A stretch of DNA of 64,000 bases from Pseudomonas putida (GTDB taxonomy: Bacteria > Pseudomonadota > Gammaproteobacteria > Pseudomonadales > Pseudomonadaceae), in the NCBI RefSeq assembly GCF_028682635.1, contig NZ_JANHLK010000014.1, positions 1 to 64,000 of the forward strand, written 5' to 3'. Every line of letters begins with the position of its first letter. The stretch's first letter is position 1. A model generated the notes under the pieces. That model did not search any database and had not been told where the DNA came from. It saw only the letters and a list, made by a program, of their open reading frames with translations. Below, piece by piece: positions 60,820 through 64,000 of this stretch. The position numbers were made by a program, and so were the translations under genes.

Positions 60820-60904
60820 GATCAAAAGATCGCAGCCTGCGGCAGCTCCTACAGGGAAACGCGTACCCCTGTAGGAGCTGCCGCAGGCTGCGATCTTTTA
60901 ATCA
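60820..60904. repeat. Long perfect inverted repeat, likely bidirectional terminator
   Basis: GATCAAAAGATCGCAGCCTGCGGCAGCTCCTACAGGG and its inverse across about ten bases, reaching the stop codons of the convergent UvrA-like gene and the hybrid kinase gene. T-rich on both outer ends, so it can terminate both transcripts. Confidence 0.85.
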
Positions 60905-62845
60905 GGCGCCGTTGATGGTGCGCCGTACCTTGTCCAGCAGCTCATTGATCTGGAACGGCTTGATCAGTATCTCCATGCCGTCGCCGAGAAACACCTGGCG
61001 GTTGATCGCGGTTTCGGCATAGCCGGTCATGAACAGGATCGGCAGGTGCTCGCGCCAGCCACGAGCGATGTCGGCCAGTTCCCGGCCGCTCATGCGCGGC
61101 AGGCCGACATCGGTCAGCAACAGGTCGATGGATTCGTCGTTCTGCAGGCGTTCGAGGGCGCCCTCGATGTCGGCCGCCTGGGTGCAACGATAGCCGGCAT
61201 CCACCAGCACTTCGGCGACGAACATGCGCACCGACGGCGTGTCCTCGACAATCAGCACATGTTCACCGCCACCCTCGGCAGGCTGCGTCGCCGCTTCGAC
61301 GGCGGCGGCGGTAGGGTCGGCGCTGGCCGGCAACATGATGGTGACTTCGGTGCCGCGTCGCGCCACGCTGCGGATGTGCGCATCGCCCCCTGACTGGCGA
61401 GCGAAACCGTAGATCGTCGACAAGCCGAGCCCGGTGCCCTGGCCCAGGGGCTTGGTGGTGAAAAACGGGTCGAACACCTTGTCGATCACATGGTGTTCGA
61501 TACCGGTGCCATCGTCGCGCACCGACAGGGCGACATAGGCACCATCGGCCAGGTTGGGGTCGCCGTGGGAATAGGCGGCATAGGTGTTGACCCAGATATT
61601 GCCGCCCTGGGGCAGGGCATCCCGGGCGTTGATCACCAGGTTGAGCACAGCGCTTTCCAGTTGAATCGGATCGACCAGGGCGATGGCGGGTTTGCTCGTC
61701 AGTTCAAGCTTGAGGGCGATGCGTTCGCCGATGGTGCGCACCAGCAATTCCTCGAGGGAGCGGATGTGCTCGTTGATGTCCACGGGCCGGGTATCGAGGG
61801 GCTGCTGACGGGCGAACGCGAGCAGGCGATGGGTCAGGGAGGCGGCACTCATGGCCGAGTTCAGCGCCGCTTCGGCATAGAACGCGACCTTGTCGGTGCG
61901 TGACTCGGCAACGCGCTTCTGGATCAGTTCCAGGCTGGTGATGATGCCGGTGAGCAGGTTGTTGAAGTCGTGGGCAATGCCGCCGGTCAGCTTGCCCAAG
62001 GCGTCCATTTTCTGCACCTGCAACAGCTGGGCTTCGGTGCGCGCGCGTTCGGCGACTTCGTTGGCCAGTTGGGTCGTGGCGTCGTCCAGTCGTGCCAGGT
62101 GCGAGCGTTCGCGGTGCCGGTGTTCGGTGACATCTTCGACGAACACCAGGCTCAATTCTGGCGTGCGGTAGGGTGAAATCTGCCACTCGGTTTCGCGAAT
62201 CTCCCCCTGCACGCTCATGCTCAAGGTGCCTTTCCAGCGTTCGCCATAGGCCAGGCGCAGGCGCAGTTCCTCGATGACCGCGCACTGGTCGTCGGCGAAA
62301 CACTGGCGCAGGGTTTCGGGGTCGAGGTTGTCCTGGATCAGTTGGGCGAACGCATGGTTGCACTCGTGGACCTTGAGTTGGGCATCCAGCACGGCGATGG
62401 GGGCCGAAACATTGACGAAAATCTCGCGAAAGCGCGCCTCGCTTTCCCGCAGGGCATTCTCGGTTTCGCGCACCCGCAGCAAGGTGCGCAGGGTCGCCAG
62501 CAACACATCCGGGTCCACCGGGTGGATCAGGTAGGCGTCGGCGCCGGCGTCGAGGCCAGTGATGATGTCGCCGGTCTGGATCGACGCTGCGGACACATGA
62601 ATCACCGGGAGCAGGGCGGTAACAGGCTCCGAGCGCAGTTTACGAACGATGTCGAAGCCACTCATGTCTGGCAGGTTGACGTCGAGGATCAAGGCGTCGA
62701 TCGCCACGCTGGCGATCAACTCCAGGCCTTCGCTGCCCGTGCCGGACTCCAGCACCTCATAGCCGTGGCGTTCCAGGCGCCGGCGCAGGGCATAGCGCGT
62801 GGCGACGTTGTCGTCGACGATCAGCAAGCGCAGGTCACGTTTCAT
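60902..62845 (-). CDS. Hybrid kinase with receiver domains at both ends
   Basis: A 647-residue protein: REC (about 5-125; LLIVDDN, Asp in LILDVNLPDM), PAS (about 135-250), HisKA with GGIAHDFNNLLTG (His near 296), HATPase (LNLVINARDALP, GTGLGLSTI) and a C-terminal REC (VLIVEDTPSVRM, Asp in LLTDVGLPRM). In the first REC the conserved Lys-Pro near the end reads YLIHPVDP, so the Lys is replaced by His. It overlaps the preceding kinase gene by 11 bases and is the last gene of this signalling operon. Confidence 0.9.
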   Translation of the reverse strand: MKRDLRLLIVDDNVATRYALRRRLERHGYEVLESGTGSEGLELIASVAIDALILDVNLPDMSGFDIVRKLRSEPVTALLPVIHVSAASIQTGDIITGLDAGADAYLIHPVDPDVLLATLRTLLRVRETENALRESEARFREIFVNVSAPIAVLDAQLKVHECNHAFAQLIQDNLDPETLRQCFADDQCAVIEELRLRLAYGERWKGTLSMSVQGEIRETEWQISPYRTPELSLVFVEDVTEHRHRERSHLARLDDATTQLANEVAERARTEAQLLQVQKMDALGKLTGGIAHDFNNLLTGIITSLELIQKRVAESRTDKVAFYAEAALNSAMSAASLTHRLLAFARQQPLDTRPVDINEHIRSLEELLVRTIGERIALKLELTSKPAIALVDPIQLESAVLNLVINARDALPQGGNIWVNTYAAYSHGDPNLADGAYVALSVRDDGTGIEHHVIDKVFDPFFTTKPLGQGTGLGLSTIYGFARQSGGDAHIRSVARRGTEVTIMLPASADPTAAAVEAATQPAEGGGEHVLIVEDTPSVRMFVAEVLVDAGYRCTQAADIEGALERLQNDESIDLLLTDVGLPRMSGRELADIARGWREHLPILFMTGYAETAINRQVFLGDGMEILIKPFQINELLDKVRRTINGA

Positions 62846-63710
62846 CGGCAGGCTCCATGGCGATGGCCAGCGGGATGATCACGAAAAAGGTCGAGCCCAC
62901 GCCCGGTGTGCTCTGGACCCCGACTTCGCCCCCCAGCAGCAGCGCGAAGCGTTTGCACAGCGACAGCCCGAGCCCGGTTCCACGCAGGCGTTTTTGCAGC
63001 GGAGAGTCGACCTGGGAGAAGTCTTCAAACAATGCGCCATGTAGCTCTGGAGCGATACCAATTCCGCTGTCGCTGACGGCGAAACGCACGTAGTCATCGT
63101 TTTCCAGTCGCGCCGAGACCCGCACTTCGCCCCGGGTGGTGAACTTCAACGAGTTGGCAATGAAGTTGCGCAGGATCTGCGCGAGCTTCTTGTCGTCGGT
63201 GTACAGCCGGGGCAGGCCCACCGGCTCCTCGAAGATAAGGTCCACGGCGCTGGTATCGACAATTGGCCTGAACATGCCGCGCAGGGCGGCGAACAGGTCG
63301 AACATGTCGAACCAGGCCGGGGAAATGGTGATGCGCCCGGCTTCGATCTTCGCCAGGTCCAGCAGGTCGTCGACCATGTCGCTCAGCTCCCGCGCGGCAT
63401 TGCTGACGAAGGCCACCTGCTTGTGCTGCTCGTCACTGAGGGGCCCGTCGAGTTCATCGCTCAGCAGGCTGGCGATGCTCAGGATCGAACCCAGGGGCGT
63501 GCGAAACTCATGGCTCATGTAGGACAGGAAGCGGCTTTTCAGGTCCGAAGCCTGGCGCAGCTGTTCGGCCTGGTTGTCGAGTTCGGCATACAGCGCCAGT
63601 ACGCCCTGGTTGGTTTCATCCAGCTCGGCGCGCAGGGCGTTGGCTTCACCCTGCAAGCGCGCGATCATGGCGGCTTGTTCGTCGATTTGACTCATGGGCA
63701 TTTCAGCCAT
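62835..63710 (-). CDS. Soluble sensor histidine kinase
   Basis: A 291-residue kinase: an N-terminal coiled coil (about 5-60; heptads through QGEANALRAELDETN), HisKA with SYMSHEFRTPLGS (His near 67) and HATPase with a complete GTGLGLS box. No membrane segment or sensor domain, so the signal probably comes from a partner. ATG 63710 overlaps the stop of the phosphatase gene by eight bases; ATGs 9 and 15 bases further on are alternatives. Confidence 0.88.
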   Translation of the reverse strand: MAEMPMSQIDEQAAMIARLQGEANALRAELDETNQGVLALYAELDNQAEQLRQASDLKSRFLSYMSHEFRTPLGSILSIASLLSDELDGPLSDEQHKQVAFVSNAARELSDMVDDLLDLAKIEAGRITISPAWFDMFDLFAALRGMFRPIVDTSAVDLIFEEPVGLPRLYTDDKKLAQILRNFIANSLKFTTRGEVRVSARLENDDYVRFAVSDSGIGIAPELHGALFEDFSQVDSPLQKRLRGTGLGLSLCKRFALLLGGEVGVQSTPGVGSTFFVIIPLAIAMEPADET

Positions 63711-64000
63711 GGGCTGCCTCCAGGGCAATGACCAGTACCGTGACATCGTCTCGTCCACGGCAGAAATCGCGGTGCAGGATGGCGGCAATCACGGCCGGAT
63801 GGCGGTGCACCAGGCCAGGGTAGTCCGCCAGGTTCCAGCGCGACTGCAGGCCGTCGCTGTACATGATCAGCAATTGTCCGCTCACTTGAGCATAGTCAAA
63901 GGGTTGCGCCTTTCGATATTGCCCGCCGACGATGCCGGGGTGAGAGGCCAGGCCGCGGGACTTGTCCGGTGCGACCAGGCAGGCGCCGATGTTGCCGATG
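63703..64000 (-). CDS. SpoIIE/PP2C-type serine phosphatase, RsbX-like (partial)
   Basis: The window end cuts this gene; 98 C-terminal residues are visible. They read ...IGNIGACLVAPDKSRGL, then PGIVGGQYRKA, LLIMYSDGLQSRW and GRDDVTVLVI. The SDG and DD motifs are the metal-binding aspartates of PP2C/SpoIIE phosphatases; the overall pattern fits RsbX-like phosphatases of partner-switching (RsbT/RsbR/RsbS) systems. Immediate overlap with a kinase suggests a stressosome-like output in the next, unseen genes. Confidence 0.8.
   Translation of the reverse strand, partial: IGNIGACLVAPDKSRGLASHPGIVGGQYRKAQPFDYAQVSGQLLIMYSDGLQSRWNLADYPGLVHRHPAVIAAILHRDFCRGRDDVTVLVIALEAAHG

Noticed and set aside
1..64000. 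CRISPR arrays, insertion sequences, rRNA operon, prophage
   Set aside because: No regularly spaced direct repeats, transposase, rRNA or phage structural genes were recognised.

Overview
The window is chromosomal DNA from a high-GC gammaproteobacterium, almost certainly a Pseudomonas of the fluorescens/putida type. The grounds are the two families of short palindromic intergenic repeats (a GTAGGAGC/GTGGGAGC REP family and a longer family carrying GCTGCGATCTTTTGAT), the lexA2-imuA-imuB-dnaE2 cassette, a FleN paralogue, and the overall gene content and protein style. No phage, insertion sequence, CRISPR array or rRNA is visible. One tRNA gene, tRNA-Ser(TGA), is present.

Region 1 (1-19 kb) holds the most unusual system: a tight run of eleven same-strand genes from 1063 to 17525. 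It encodes a SrfA-like bitopic protein, SrfB (actin/Hsp70-fold ATPase signature), SrfC (P-loop GTPase-like), a second bitopic protein, a periplasmic VWA protein, an ABC ATPase plus FtsX/LolC-type permease, a periplasmic formylglycine-enzyme-fold protein, two lipoproteins with coiled coils, and a SrfA-like protein with a periplasmic VWA domain. The middle block (VWA, ATPase, permease, FGE-fold, lipoprotein) matches in reverse order the tagQ-tagR-tagS-tagT-ppkA sensory module of type VI secretion, but no kinase and no T6SS structural gene is present. I read it as an envelope-spanning signalling or mechanical machine built on Srf proteins. A perfect 14-bp palindrome lies upstream, and an orphan sensor kinase converges on its end.

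Region 2 (19-24 kb) has an ABC exporter, a FleN-like ATPase far from flagellar genes, a 36-residue membrane microprotein, and a lower-GC patch with a zeta-toxin-like kinase and a small overlapping downstream gene, next to tRNA-Ser with its own promoter and terminator. Region 3 (24-30 kb) is housekeeping or accessory metabolism: a Bax-inhibitor-1-like protein, an Lrp regulator divergent from an EamA transporter, a FUSC protein coupled to an NADP-GAPDH-like dehydrogenase, and a Dyp peroxidase.

Region 4 (30.3-37.8 kb) is a second candidate system. A HutC/GntR regulator with its own operator leads a string of overlapping genes for an AprA-like flavoprotein, a two-cluster ferredoxin, an SsuA-like binding protein with a NosL-like tail, an ABC permease and ATPase, a HEAT-repeat protein and a DUF971 protein. 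It probably imports and reduces a sulfur- or nitrogen-containing organic compound; the substrate is unknown.

Region 5 (37.9-47.4 kb) has an outer-membrane TorF-like protein, an exported amidohydrolase divergent from a LysR regulator, and the mutagenic lexA2-imuA-imuB-dnaE2 operon with a LexA2 operator lying on the ribosome-binding site. Region 6 (47.5-55.7 kb) is a catabolic unit on the minus strand (polyamine-type ABC transporter, two amidohydrolases, flavin reductase) divergent from a GntR/FCD regulator. Region 7 (55.9-64 kb) holds a hybrid sensor kinase, a short UvrA paralogue, and a minus-strand signalling operon (SpoIIE/RsbX-like phosphatase cut by the window end, histidine kinase, hybrid kinase).
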